Shown piece after piece: positions 53,280 through 62,369 of a stretch of DNA of 64,000 nucleotides (position 1 is its first letter; each line of letters begins with the position of its first letter). This stretch comes from UBA4742 sp963785815 (GTDB lineage: Bacteria; Actinomycetota; Acidimicrobiia; Acidimicrobiales; Acidimicrobilacustridaceae): positions 1,054,001 to 1,118,000 of the forward strand of contig CAWAWN010000002.1 of assembly GCA_963785815.1 (NCBI GenBank), given 5' to 3'. The notes beneath the pieces are model-generated. The model worked only from the letters and a program-made list of their open reading frames with translations, did no database searches and was not told the origin of the DNA. A program made the position numbers and the translations under genes.

Positions 53280-54713
53280 ATGGCCTCGGTCAACACGAAC
53301 CCCGCTCCGGTGGCCGCGCTCGACCAACTGGGACCGCAGGCCGACGCCGCCGCGGCGGTCGAGCGGCTCCGGCTCACCTTCGACCGCGGCCGCACCCGGC
53401 CGCTGGCCTGGCGGCACCAACAGCTCGACGCGCTGGCCCGCCTGCTGGCCGAGTCGGCCGACGAGCTGGTCGAGGCGCTCGGGAGCGACCTGCGCAAGCC
53501 ACCGGTCGAGGCCCTCTTCACCGACGTCAACTTCACCGCCGCCGGGGTGCGGCACCTGCGCCGCAACCTCGACCGGTGGGCCCGCCCTCGCCGCGCCCAC
53601 CTGCGGCTCCAGGACCGCCCGGGTCGCGGGGACGTGGTGCCCGAGCCGCTGGGCGTCTCCCTGGTCATCTCGCCGTGGAACTACCCCGTGCAGCTGGCCG
53701 TCTCGCCGCTGGCCGCGTCGTTGGCGGCCGGCAACACGGTGGTGGTCAAGCCGTCGGAGCTGGTGCCGCACACCTCGTCGCTGCTGACCCGCCTGTTGCG
53801 CGAACACCTCGACCCGGACGCGGTGGCCGTGCTGGAAGGCGGCCCCGAGGTGGCCACCGCGCTGCTCGACCAGCAGTTCGACCACATCTTCTTCACGGGG
53901 TCGACGGCGGTGGGCCGGATCGTGGCCGAGGCCGCGGCCCGACACCTGACCCCCACCATCCTCGAGCTGGGCGGCAAGTCGCCCGTGCTGGTGGCCGATG
54001 ACGCCGACCTGGGGGTGACCGCGGCGCGCATCGCCTGGGGCAAGTGCCTCAACGCGGGCCAGACCTGCATCGCCCCCGACTACGTGCTGGTGACCGAGCG
54101 GCGCCGCGACGAGCTGGTGTCGGGTCTGGTGGAGGCCATCGACCGGTTCTACGGCGCCGACCCGGCGCAGTCCCCCGACCTGGCCGCCATCGTCAACGAC
54201 CGGCACCTCGAGCGGCTGCGAGGCCTGCTCGTCGACCACGGCGGCACGCTGGTGTGCGGGGGCACGAGCGATCCCGCCACGCGCCGGATGGCGCCCACCG
54301 TGGTGGTCGACCCGGACCCGGCCAGCGCCCTGCTGGGCCAGGAGATCTTCGGGCCGATCCTGCCGGTGATCACCGTCGACGACCTCGACGACGGCATCGC
54401 CTACGTGAACGCGCGACCCAAGCCCCTCGCCCTCTACGTGTTCGCCGACGACGACGCGGCCGTGCAGCGGGTCATCGACCGCACGTCCTCCGGCGGGGTG
54501 TGCGCCAACCACGTCATGTTCCACATCGGGCCGCCGGAGCTGCCCTTCGGCGGCGTGGGCAGTTCGGGCTGGGGCCGCTACCACGGCCGCGCCGGCTTCG
54601 ACGCCCTGTCCAACCTGAAGCCGGTCATGCGCCGCCCGGTGCGGCCCGACCTGTCGTTCATCTACCCGCCCTACACCAAGCTCAAGGCGCGTCTGCTCTC
54701 CTCGGTGAAATGA
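53280..54713 (+). CDS. aldehyde dehydrogenase
   Basis: From the ATG at 53280 (AGAGAGG upstream) the protein has 477 residues. Motifs: VISPWNYPVQL, FTGSTAVGR, catalytic Glu in LELGGKSPVLV and nucleophile Cys in NAGQTCIAPD; C-terminal EIFGPILPV. It resembles the fatty-aldehyde / coniferyl-type group that ends in a short hydrophobic tail (LSFIYPPYTK). It probably oxidises long or aromatic aldehydes with NAD. The Rieske oxygenase gene follows 49 bp later. Confidence 0.92.
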   Translation: MASVNTNPAPVAALDQLGPQADAAAAVERLRLTFDRGRTRPLAWRHQQLDALARLLAESADELVEALGSDLRKPPVEALFTDVNFTAAGVRHLRRNLDRWARPRRAHLRLQDRPGRGDVVPEPLGVSLVISPWNYPVQLAVSPLAASLAAGNTVVVKPSELVPHTSSLLTRLLREHLDPDAVAVLEGGPEVATALLDQQFDHIFFTGSTAVGRIVAEAAARHLTPTILELGGKSPVLVADDADLGVTAARIAWGKCLNAGQTCIAPDYVLVTERRRDELVSGLVEAIDRFYGADPAQSPDLAAIVNDRHLERLRGLLVDHGGTLVCGGTSDPATRRMAPTVVVDPDPASALLGQEIFGPILPVITVDDLDDGIAYVNARPKPLALYVFADDDAAVQRVIDRTSSGGVCANHVMFHIGPPELPFGGVGSSGWGRYHGRAGFDALSNLKPVMRRPVRPDLSFIYPPYTKLKARLLSSVK

Positions 54714-54762
54714 GATCTAGATCTTTCCGGGACGCCGCCGCGTCCGCTCTGGGAGGTCACCC

Positions 54763-55776
54763 GTGAAGATCCCCTTCACCTGGAAGGTCACCGGCTGGTT
54801 CATGGTCGGCTGGAGCCCCGACTTCCCGGTCGGTGAGGCCCGGCCGCTGCACTACTTCGGCGAAGACCTGGTGGCCTACCGCGCCGAGTCGGGAGAGCTG
54901 CACGTGCTGAACGGGCACTGCCTGCACCTCGGCGCCCACCTGGGCCACCGGGGTCGGGTGCACGGCGACTGCGTGGTCTGCCCGTACCACGGCTGGGAGT
55001 GGGGGGCCGATGGCGAGAACAAGCGCATCCCCTACGAGGAGCGCCCCAACCGGTCGCAACGGCTGCGGGTGTGGGAGGTGCACGAGCAGCACGGATGCGT
55101 GTTCGTCTGGCACCACCCCCGCAACGAGCCCCCGTCGTGGAGGCTGGGGGACATCTTCGACTCGCTGCCCCAGCTGTCCACCGACCCCGACGACTTCTAC
55201 CGGGCCTGGCCCGAGATGTCGGCCCGATCCGACGGCGAGCCCGTGCACCCCCAGGCGGTGGCCGAGAACGCGCCCGACAGCGAGCACTTCCACTACGTGC
55301 ACCACGCCACCGTGCACCCGGTGCGCGCGTCGTGGGAGGTCGACGGCTCGATGCTGCGGTTCGTGGCGGGCTGGCCCGACGTGCGCAGCGACGACCCGGG
55401 GGCCATGGCCCTGCGGATCTACAGCCACCACAACGGGCTGGGGGTGGCCATGTCGGCCTTCACCGGTGCCCAGAACCACCGGCTGGTGTTCGCCTGCACG
55501 CCCGTCGACGACCGGTCGAGCGACATGTTCTACTCCATCTGGTGGCCGCGCCAGCCCGGTGACGACGCCCCGGCCCCGCCCGAGGCGCTGCGGGACAGGA
55601 TCTGGCGCGAGTTCATGTCCACCATGGAGGACGACCTGGAGATCTGGCGGTACCAGGACTACGTCGACCACCCGGTGATGGCCCGAAGCGACGCCCGCGA
55701 GTACGGGGCGCTGCGCAAGTGGGCCCGCCAGTTCTACGACGTCGAGCCCGGCGAGCTGGTCACCATCAAGACCTGA
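54763..55776 (+). CDS. Rieske 2Fe-2S oxygenase (KshA-like)
   Basis: The 337-residue protein has the Rieske cluster ligands Cys53, His55, Cys73 and His76 (GHCLHLGAHLG, CPYHGWEW) and a C-terminal catalytic domain with an iron-binding NAPDSEHFHYVHHATVH motif. The layout fits terminal oxygenases such as 3-ketosteroid 9-alpha-hydroxylase. A partner reductase is not encoded nearby. It starts at GTG after GGGAGG and overlaps the end of the convergent hemerythrin-like gene by 11 bp. Confidence 0.88.
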   Translation: MKIPFTWKVTGWFMVGWSPDFPVGEARPLHYFGEDLVAYRAESGELHVLNGHCLHLGAHLGHRGRVHGDCVVCPYHGWEWGADGENKRIPYEERPNRSQRLRVWEVHEQHGCVFVWHHPRNEPPSWRLGDIFDSLPQLSTDPDDFYRAWPEMSARSDGEPVHPQAVAENAPDSEHFHYVHHATVHPVRASWEVDGSMLRFVAGWPDVRSDDPGAMALRIYSHHNGLGVAMSAFTGAQNHRLVFACTPVDDRSSDMFYSIWWPRQPGDDAPAPPEALRDRIWREFMSTMEDDLEIWRYQDYVDHPVMARSDAREYGALRKWARQFYDVEPGELVTIKT

Positions 55777-56320
55777 CAGGACGGTGGACGACCCCGGGCG
55801 CGGCTGCGCCGGCGAGCGCTCGACCCACCCCGACGGCCGGGCCGGTACCTCGCCGACGGCGGGCGTCGAGGTGGGTGTCCGCCACCTCGGCGTAGCGGAA
55901 CCCCAGCGTGGCCATCTTGCGGCCGCCGACGCGGGTCCCCAACGCGCCGAGCACGGTCACCTCCTCGAGGTCGACGTGGTCGCAGAACCGGTTCAGCAGG
56001 TGGCGCAGCGACTCCGTGTCGTCGTGGTCCTGGTAGGTGTCGAGCGCGGCCAGCAGGTCGAGGCGGTCCTCGTCCAGGGCCCGGCGTTCCGGGGCGGTGA
56101 GCTCGGGGACCACCACCTGCTCGACCGACTGCAGGTGGGCCCGTAGGTCGTGGTCCAGCTGGCGGTCGATCTCCTGGTGCACCCCGGGCGTGGCCGGACG
56201 CCGCCCCAGCTCGCGGAACAGGTCGGTCACCCGGGCGTGGGTGTTGGCCACCAGTGCGTCCAACAGGGCTCCGTCGTCGCCCACGCCACCCGCCGGTTCG
56301 ATCACGGTCAAGGTCACCAC
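55766..56320 (-). CDS. hemerythrin-like HHE-domain protein
   Basis: I chose GTG starts at 56320 or 56317, giving about 184 residues; the frame stays open upstream but without recognisable sequence. The four-helix pattern with His/Glu ligands is suggested by NTHARVTDL, HDLRAHLQSVEQVVVPEL and FCDHVDLEEVTVL, similar to hemerythrin-like cation-binding domains. It may sense or store oxygen or iron; the ligand set is incomplete by eye, so the call is tentative. Confidence 0.6.
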   Translation of the reverse strand: MVTLTVIEPAGGVGDDGALLDALVANTHARVTDLFRELGRRPATPGVHQEIDRQLDHDLRAHLQSVEQVVVPELTAPERRALDEDRLDLLAALDTYQDHDDTESLRHLLNRFCDHVDLEEVTVLGALGTRVGGRKMATLGFRYAEVADTHLDARRRRGTGPAVGVGRALAGAAAPGVVHRPVRS

Positions 56321-56417
56321 CTCCGACGTCCTGCGACCCCACGGTGAGGTCGGCGTGGTCTTCCTTCCCGATCTCGGGCCCCGCATGCCCGGCGGACGGC
56401 CGGGGTAGGGAACGACC

Positions 56418-56645
56418 ATGACCGAACCGACCGAACCCAACGCCGAGACCGTCGCCGAGGACGAGAGGGAGGCGCAGGCCGCCCACCGGGCCGACCGTGG
56501 GCCCACCCCCGACGAGGAGCAGGCGGCCGACACCAACCCACCGGCCTCACCCGAGAGCGCAGCCGCCTACGCCGAGGCCGCCAAGCGCGGGGCGGACGTC
56601 AAGGGCGAGGGCCAGATCATCGAGGACGCCGAACCGGGGCGCTGA
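56418..56645 (+). CDS. small acidic protein of unknown function
   Basis: The 75-residue protein is rich in Glu, Ala and Asp, with PTPDEEQAAD and an ending GEGQIIEDAEPGR. Similar short acidic proteins occur in actinobacteria, but I do not know a function. The ATG follows GGGTAGGG. It ends 46 bp before the exonuclease gene. Confidence 0.6.
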   Translation: MTEPTEPNAETVAEDEREAQAAHRADRGPTPDEEQAADTNPPASPESAAAYAEAAKRGADVKGEGQIIEDAEPGR

Positions 56646-56691
56646 CGCCGGTGGCCGTCACGCCGTCCCCGGGTCGTGACAGGCTGCCGGC

Positions 56692-57570
56692 ATGGACGTG
56701 CACCTCGTCGACGGCACCTACGAGCTGTTCCGCTACCACTTCGCCCTGCCGTCCCACACCACCGCGTCGGGGCAGGAGGTGGCGGCCACGCGAGGGGCGC
56801 TGGGCACGGTGCTCCAGCTGCTCGAGGAAGGCGCCACCCACGTCGGGGTGGCCACCGACCACGTCATCGAGTCGTTCCGCAACGACCTGTGGGCTGGCTA
56901 CAAGACCAGCGCCGGGATGCCGCCCGAGCTGCTGAGCCAGTTCCCGCTCCTGGAGGAGGGCCTGGTCGCGCTGGGTGTGACCGTGTTCGCCATGGTCGAG
57001 TACGAGGCGGATGACGCCATGGGCGCGGCGGCGGCGCGGGCTGCAGCCGACGAGCGGGTCTCGCAGGTGCTCATCTGCACACCCGACAAGGACCTGGGCC
57101 AGTGCGTCCGGGACGACCGGATCGTGCAGCTCGACCGTCGCAAGGGCGTGGTGTTCGACGCCGACGCGGTGCGGGCCAAGTTCGGCGTCGACCCCGAGTC
57201 CATCCCCGACTACCTGGGGTTGGTGGGCGACAGCGCCGACGGCTTCCCCGGCCTACCCGGCTGGGGAGCGAAGTCTGCCGCCGCGGTGCTGGCCCGCTAC
57301 GGCCACCTCGAAGACGTCCCGCCCGAGGGGACCGACTGGGACCTCGACCTGCGGGGCACGGCCAGGCTGGCCTTCACGCTGCGAGACCAGTTCGACCTGG
57401 CGCTGCTGTTCCGCCGGATCGCCACCATCGAGCTCGACGCCCCCACCATCGACTCGGTGGACGAGCTGGAGTGGCACGGCCCGACGCCGGACGCGGCCCA
57501 GTTCGTCGAGCGCATCGACGCGCCCGGGTTGCTGACCCGGGCCACCAGGTTGGCTGGGCGCCGCGGCTGA
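56692..57570 (+). CDS. 5'-3' exonuclease / flap-nuclease-like protein
   Basis: The 292-residue protein resembles the N-terminal nuclease domain of DNA polymerase I. Metal-binding Asp residues are seen in HLVDGTYELFR, EYEADDAMG, TPDKDLGQ and GDSADGFPG, followed by a helix-hairpin-helix GLPGWGAKSAAAVLARYG. It lacks a polymerase domain. It may act in primer or flap removal beside the main DNA polymerase I. Confidence 0.85.
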   Translation: MDVHLVDGTYELFRYHFALPSHTTASGQEVAATRGALGTVLQLLEEGATHVGVATDHVIESFRNDLWAGYKTSAGMPPELLSQFPLLEEGLVALGVTVFAMVEYEADDAMGAAAARAAADERVSQVLICTPDKDLGQCVRDDRIVQLDRRKGVVFDADAVRAKFGVDPESIPDYLGLVGDSADGFPGLPGWGAKSAAAVLARYGHLEDVPPEGTDWDLDLRGTARLAFTLRDQFDLALLFRRIATIELDAPTIDSVDELEWHGPTPDAAQFVERIDAPGLLTRATRLAGRRG

Positions 57571-57590
57571 CCCTGCCTTCCGCCGGCGCG

Positions 57591-57622
57591 GCTGAGATCG
57601 GCGCCCTTGCGCCGACCTCAGC
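57591..57622. terminator. stem-loop between convergent exonuclease and tatA
   Basis: GCTGAGATCGGCGC and GCGCCGACCTCAGC pair over 14 positions with one mismatch and a CCTT loop. It lies between two genes that end toward each other, as expected for a shared terminator. Confidence 0.6.
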
Positions 57623-57627
57623 TCGGC

Positions 57628-57879
57628 TCAGGCGGTGGTCTCGTCGCGGTGGGTCTGGGTGGACGGGTTGTCCGCGCCGGGCTCGAGGGCCTTGGGCTCG
57701 GTCTTCTTCTTCTCGTCCTTGGTGTCGTCGACCGCGCCTTCCTTCAGGCCCTTCTCGAACTCGCCCTTGGCCGAGCCCAGGGAGCGGGCCAGCTTGGGCA
57801 GCTGCGACCCACCGAAGATCAGGGCGACGATGACCAGCACGATGAGCACGTCCGGCCCGAAGATGTCGGCGAGGACCAT
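57628..57879 (-). CDS. tatA: Sec-independent translocase subunit TatA/E
   Basis: The 83-residue protein has one N-terminal helix with FGPDVLIVLVIVALIFGGSQ, then the amphipathic helix LPKLARSLGSAKGEFEKGL, the TatA signature, and a charged tail. It forms the pore of the twin-arginine pathway for folded proteins. No tatB or tatC is adjacent. Confidence 0.9.
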   Translation of the reverse strand: MVLADIFGPDVLIVLVIVALIFGGSQLPKLARSLGSAKGEFEKGLKEGAVDDTKDEKKKTEPKALEPGADNPSTQTHRDETTA

Positions 57880-58078
57880 GGGAACTCCTTCGACCCGTGG
57901 GGGGCCTGTGGTACGAGGTCGGGGTGGCGGGCCGCGGGGACTCGCTGCCCCATCAGCCTAGGCCAGCCGGACCCAGATCACAGGTCGTCGGCCGGACAGC
58001 AGGACATTCGGGGCCGCCCGTCCGGGCGGATGAGCGCCCGAGGCCCGGGCACCGCCCCCGGGGCCTACCCTGAGGTGG

Positions 58079-58486
58079 ATGCCTATCCCCTCGCCCGACG
58101 CGGACACCCGTGAGGGCTGGATGCCGTCGGGCGAGACCTTGTTGCGCTGGCACCTCCCCGCGGTGGCCGCCGGGCTGGGGCTGGCCTCGGTGGGGGTCCT
58201 GGCGGCCGCGACCGCCACCACGAACCACAACGTCTGGGTGTTCGCCGCATGGGTAGCGCTCACCGTGGCCGCCATCGTGTGCGGCGTGGCCGTGCTCATG
58301 TCCGTGCCCCGGTCGCGCACGACGATGGGTGTGCGCCGGGCGGCCAGCTTCGGGGCGGTCATGGCCGTGCTGTGCGCCACCCTCGGTCTGGCCGTGTACA
58401 GCCAGACCCGGGTCCACGACTGCCCGGCCACCGGCCCCTGCACCGCCGCCACCCCCGGTCCCGGCCAGCGCACGCAGCTGCCGTAG
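58079..58486 (+). CDS. small membrane protein of unknown function
   Basis: The 135-residue protein has three hydrophobic helices (about 26-46, 51-74 and 87-106) and a C-terminal Thr/Pro/Cys-rich outer segment with two cysteines. I do not recognise a family. It is between tatA and the broken L7/L12-like gene. Confidence 0.55.
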   Translation: MPIPSPDADTREGWMPSGETLLRWHLPAVAAGLGLASVGVLAAATATTNHNVWVFAAWVALTVAAIVCGVAVLMSVPRSRTTMGVRRAASFGAVMAVLCATLGLAVYSQTRVHDCPATGPCTAATPGPGQRTQLP

Positions 58487-58530
58487 GTGGCCACCGCCGG
58501 TCTCCCGGGTGACGCGCTAGGTTCTCGTCC

Positions 58531-58810
58531 ATGGATGACGCCCAGCTGGCGCGCCGGTTTGCCTTGCTCGAAGCGCAGGTGGCGCTCCTGTCGGAGCAGC
58601 TGGGGGTGTCGTGCCCACCGTTCCCAGGAGTGGTGGCGTCCGCTGACCCAGGCGTGATCGAGCCCGGCCCGAGCTGCCGGGCCGGGCTCGGAGCTCGACG
58701 AGGTCATGACCCTCGCTCGCGCCGGCAAGACCACCCAGGCGATCAGCCTGCATCGGCGCCTCACCGGCTCGACGCTGGTCGAGGCCAAGGCGTACGTCGA
58801 CAGCCTGTAG
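58531..58810 (+). pseudogene. frameshifted gene with an L7/L12 C-terminal-like tail
   Basis: The frame from ATG 58531 reads MDDAQLARRFALLEAQVALL and then loses coding sense near 58660. From there the next frame reads LDEVMTLARAGKTTQAISLH and on to a TAG at 58808-58810. That tail resembles the C-terminal domain of ribosomal protein L7/L12 as found in small stand-alone actinobacterial proteins. A perfect 12-bp inverted repeat (58660-58689) sits exactly at the frame change. It is either a true frameshift, a sequencing error at the hairpin or recoding. Confidence 0.5.
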
Positions 58811-58832
58811 CGGTCGTCGCAGGGTCCCGGCG

Positions 58833-59906
58833 TCAGGTGCCGAAGATCTGGGCCAGCTCGTAGGGCGGCACCTCGTCGAGCTGGCGGTAGGTGCACGACT
58901 CGGGGGTGCGGTCCGGGCGCCAGCGAACCAGGCGGGCCGAGTGGCGGAAGCGCCGGTTCTGCACCTGCTCGAAGGTCACCTCGGCCACCAGCTCGGGACG
59001 CAGCGGGGTCCAGCTCAGGTCCTTCTTGGCGTTCCACCGGCTCGTGCCACCCGGCAGGCGCCCGTTCGACTGGTCGTGGGCCTGGGCCTCGGCCCACGAG
59101 CGCCAGGGGTGGTCCTCGATCGAGTCGACCAGGTAGAGGCCCACCTCGCCGAGCAGCTCCTTGCGCCGCCGGGCGGTGAAGCTCGACGCCACCCCCACGT
59201 GGTTGAGGCGGTGATCGTCGTCGAACAGGCCCAGCAGCAGTGAGCCCACCCCGTCGCCGTCCTTGTGCATGCGGAAGCCGGCCACCACGCAATCGGCGGT
59301 GCGGCGGTGCTTGACCTTGAACTGCACCCGCTTGCTCTGCTCGTAGGTGCCGTCGGCGGGCTTGGCCATCACGCCGTCGAGCCCGGCTCCCTCGAAGCGC
59401 ACGAACCAGTCGGCGGCCAGCTCCCGGTCGCGGGTCATGGGCGACAGGTGCACCGGGCCCTGGGCCCCGCCCAGGGCCTCTTCGAGCAGGGCCCTCCGCT
59501 CGCGCAACGGCACGTCCAGCAACGACCGGTCGCCCAGGGCCAGCAGGTCGAAGGCCACGAACGATGCCGGCGTCTCCACGCTGAGGCGCGCCACCCGCGA
59601 CTGGGCCGGGTGGATCCGCTGCTGGAGCGCGTCGAAGTCGAGTCCCCGCTCGGTCGCCACCACGACCTCGCCGTCGACCACGGCGCGCTCGGGCAGGGCG
59701 GCGCGCAGCGGGTCCAGCAGCTCCGGGAAGTAGCGGGTCAGCGGCCGCTCGTTGCGGCTGCCCAGCTCGACCTCGTCGCCGTCACGGAACACGATGCAGC
59801 GGAACCCGTCCCACTTGGGCTCGTAGATCATGTCGTCGGCCGGGGGCAGTTCGTCGATCGACTTGGCCAGCATCGGCGCCACCGGCGGCATGACGGGCAG
59901 GTCCAC
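58833..59906 (-). CDS. ATP-dependent DNA ligase
   Basis: The GTG at 59906 gives 357 residues. The adenylated lysine is in YEPKWDGFRC (Lys31), with later motifs VDGEVVV, FVAFDLLAL, GVMAKPADGTYE and FKVKHRRTADCV, and a C-terminal OB-fold domain. Length and order fit the LigC group of actinobacterial ligases, which act in non-replicative repair. The upstream LOG gene ends 11 bp before its start. Confidence 0.9.
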   Translation of the reverse strand: MDLPVMPPVAPMLAKSIDELPPADDMIYEPKWDGFRCIVFRDGDEVELGSRNERPLTRYFPELLDPLRAALPERAVVDGEVVVATERGLDFDALQQRIHPAQSRVARLSVETPASFVAFDLLALGDRSLLDVPLRERRALLEEALGGAQGPVHLSPMTRDRELAADWFVRFEGAGLDGVMAKPADGTYEQSKRVQFKVKHRRTADCVVAGFRMHKDGDGVGSLLLGLFDDDHRLNHVGVASSFTARRRKELLGEVGLYLVDSIEDHPWRSWAEAQAHDQSNGRLPGGTSRWNAKKDLSWTPLRPELVAEVTFEQVQNRRFRHSARLVRWRPDRTPESCTYRQLDEVPPYELAQIFGT

Positions 59907-59917
59907 GCGGCCCGAGG

Positions 59918-60493
59918 TTACGGCGTGATCGCCTGCCCCGCGTCCACCGCCGCGGCCAGCCCATCCACCAGCCGCTCGGGGTCGTCGTCGCAGCCCAGCA
60001 GGCGGCGCCCGGCCGGCGTGAGCAACCCGTCGTCGACCGCCCGGTCCAGGAAGGCGACCAGGTGGCGGTAGTAGCCGTCCACGTCGAGCAGGGCCACGGG
60101 CTTGGCGTGGATGCCCAGTTGGGTCCACGTCACCGCCTCGACCACCTCCTCGATGGTGCCGAACCCGCCCGGGAGGGCGATGAAGGCGTCGGCCAGCTCG
60201 GACATGCGGGCCTTGCGCTCGTGCATGGACGACACCACGTGCAGCTCGGTCAGCCCGTCGTGGGCCACCTCGTCGGCGAACAGGTCACCCGGGATGACCC
60301 CGAAGACCTCACCCCCCGCAGCCAGGGCGGCGTCGGCCACCGCCCCCATGAGCCCGACCGACGCCCCGCCGTAGACCAGGCCGATGCCCCGGTCGGCCAA
60401 CACCCGGCCCAGGTGGCGGGCGGTGGCGGTGAAGCTGGCCGGGTGTCCGGGCTTCGAGCCGCAGTACACGCAGATGCGTCGCAGGTCAGCCAT
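59918..60493 (-). CDS. LOG-family protein (Rossmann fold, TIGR00730)
   Basis: The 191-residue protein has ICVYCGSKPG at the start, GLVYGGASVGLMG and ALPGGFGTIEEVVEA, the PGGxGTxxE signature of LOG proteins. Some members release cytokinin-type bases from nucleotides; others are called lysine decarboxylases wrongly. It is divergent from the acyl-CoA carboxylase gene. Confidence 0.9.
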   Translation of the reverse strand: MADLRRICVYCGSKPGHPASFTATARHLGRVLADRGIGLVYGGASVGLMGAVADAALAAGGEVFGVIPGDLFADEVAHDGLTELHVVSSMHERKARMSELADAFIALPGGFGTIEEVVEAVTWTQLGIHAKPVALLDVDGYYRHLVAFLDRAVDDGLLTPAGRRLLGCDDDPERLVDGLAAAVDAGQAITP

Positions 60494-60610
60494 GGCGGAA
60501 ACCTATCGGTCTGCCGAGCGACCCCGCGACGGGGTTCTGGCCGCGTTGTCGGGCGTCGGGGCCGCTCTGGCATTCGGTCCCCGCCAGGGTCGGCCGGTAC
60601 ATTGGCGCCC

Positions 60611-62167
60611 ATGTCGCAACACACCATGCCCGAGCGCATCGAGCAGCTGAACAAGCTCAAGGACGAGGCCCTCCACGCCGGTTCCGAGCGGTCCGTCGAG
60701 CGCCAGCACGCCAAGGGCAAGCTGCTGGCCCGGGAGCGCATCCAGTACCTGCTCGACCCGGGCTCGTTCCACGAGCTCGACATGTTGGCCCGCCATCGCG
60801 TGCCCGCCGACCTGATCGCCGAGCGGCCCTACACCGACGGCGTCATCACCGGCTGGGGCACCATCGACGGGCGCAAGGTCTTCGTCTTCTCGCAGGACTT
60901 CACCGTCTTCGGCGGCGCCCTGGGCGAGGTGTTCGCCGAGAAGATCCACAAGGTCATGGACCTGGCCCTGTCGGTCGGGGCGCCGCTGATCGGGCTCAAC
61001 GACGGCGCCGGGGCCCGCATCCAGGAGGGCGTGGTCTCGCTGGCCTCCTACGGTGGCATCTTCCACCGCAACGTGAAGGCGTCGGGCGTGACCCCCCAGA
61101 TCAGCGTGATCCTCGGGCCGTGCGCCGGCGGGGCCGTCTACAGCCCGGCCATGACCGACTTCATCTTCATGGTCGACGAGAGCTCCCACATGTTCATCAC
61201 CGGCCCCGATGTGGTGAAGACGGTGACCGGCGAGGAGGTCACCCTCGAGGAGCTGGGCGGCGCCAAGAGCCACGCCTCCAAGTCCGGCGTGGCCACCTTC
61301 GTGGCCCCCGACGAGCAGGCCTGCCTCGACGACGTGCGGTTCCTGTTCTCGTTCCTGCCGTCCAACAACCTGGAGGCGCCGCCCCACTTCGCCTCCTCGG
61401 ATTCGCCCGACCGCCTCACGCCGGCGCTCATCGATCTGATGCCGGGCTCGTCCAACCAGCCCTACGACATGAAGGCCGTCATCCGCGAGTGCGTCGACGA
61501 CGGGGAGTTCTTCGAGTACTTCCCCCGCTGGGCCGGCTCGATCGTGTGCGGCTTCGCCCGCCTCGACGGCCACCCGGTGGGCGTGGTCGGCAACCAGCCC
61601 ATGGTGCTGGCCGGCGTGCTCGACATCGAGTCGTCCGAGAAGGCGGCTCGGTTCGTGCGCACCTGCGACGCGTTCAACATCCCGTTGGTCACCTTCGTGG
61701 ACGTCCCCGGCTTCCTGCCCGGCGTCGACCAGGAGTACGGCGGCATCATCCGCCACGGCGCCAAGCTGCTCTACGCCTACTGCGAGTCGACCGTTCCCCG
61801 GATCCAGGTCATCACCCGCAAGGCCTACGGCGGGGCGTACGTGGTGATGAACTCCAAGTCGATCGGTGCCGACCTGGCCTTCGCCTGGCCCTCCGCCGAG
61901 CTGGCCGTGATGGGGCCCCAGGGCGCGGTGGAGATCCTCTACCGGCGGGAGCTGCAGACGGTGGCCGACCCCGAGGCCCGGCGCACGGAGCTGGTGGACG
62001 AGTACACCGAGCGCTTCGCCAACCCCTACGTGGCGGCCGAGCGCGGCTTCGTGGACGACGTGATCGATCCGGCCGAGACCCGCATCAAGCTGATCGCCGG
62101 GCTGGAGATGCTGCGGTCCAAGCGCGAGGAGCTGCCCCACCGCAAGCACGGGAACATCCCGCTGTGA
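60611..62167 (+). CDS. acyl-CoA carboxylase beta (carboxyltransferase) subunit
   Basis: The 518-residue carboxyltransferase begins at ATG 60611. Motifs include RQHAKGKLLARERI, NDGAGARIQEGV and CAGGAVYSPAMTDF for CoA and biotin sites. It resembles propionyl-CoA carboxylase beta. It overlaps a small epsilon-like subunit gene by 4 bp. A biotin-carrying alpha subunit is not in the window. Confidence 0.92.
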   Translation: MSQHTMPERIEQLNKLKDEALHAGSERSVERQHAKGKLLARERIQYLLDPGSFHELDMLARHRVPADLIAERPYTDGVITGWGTIDGRKVFVFSQDFTVFGGALGEVFAEKIHKVMDLALSVGAPLIGLNDGAGARIQEGVVSLASYGGIFHRNVKASGVTPQISVILGPCAGGAVYSPAMTDFIFMVDESSHMFITGPDVVKTVTGEEVTLEELGGAKSHASKSGVATFVAPDEQACLDDVRFLFSFLPSNNLEAPPHFASSDSPDRLTPALIDLMPGSSNQPYDMKAVIRECVDDGEFFEYFPRWAGSIVCGFARLDGHPVGVVGNQPMVLAGVLDIESSEKAARFVRTCDAFNIPLVTFVDVPGFLPGVDQEYGGIIRHGAKLLYAYCESTVPRIQVITRKAYGGAYVVMNSKSIGADLAFAWPSAELAVMGPQGAVEILYRRELQTVADPEARRTELVDEYTERFANPYVAAERGFVDDVIDPAETRIKLIAGLEMLRSKREELPHRKHGNIPL

Positions 62168-62364
62168 GCGAGCCGGTCGAGGTGGGCTCGGCCACGGTGC
62201 GTCCGGCGCCCGACGACGACGAGCTGGCCGCCATCCTGGCGGCCATCGAGACGTCGTGGCCGCGTCCGGCGCCGGCCGCGCCCACCGACGACGAGCCGTC
62301 GCGCTGGCGCTTCTCCGGTCGGTGGTGGTCGCGCCCGCTGCCCACCCGCCGCGACCGGCCGTAG
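62164..62364 (+). CDS. acyl-CoA carboxylase epsilon-like subunit
   Basis: The 66-residue protein starts at a GTG inside the previous stop (GTGA). It has the short helix DDDELAAILAAIETSWP and a C-terminal RWRFSGRWW segment, the pattern of epsilon subunits that stabilise actinobacterial acyl-CoA carboxylases. It is too short for a confident family call except by place and pattern. Confidence 0.7.
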   Translation: MSEPVEVGSATVRPAPDDDELAAILAAIETSWPRPAPAAPTDDEPSRWRFSGRWWSRPLPTRRDRP

Positions 62365-62369
62365 GAACG

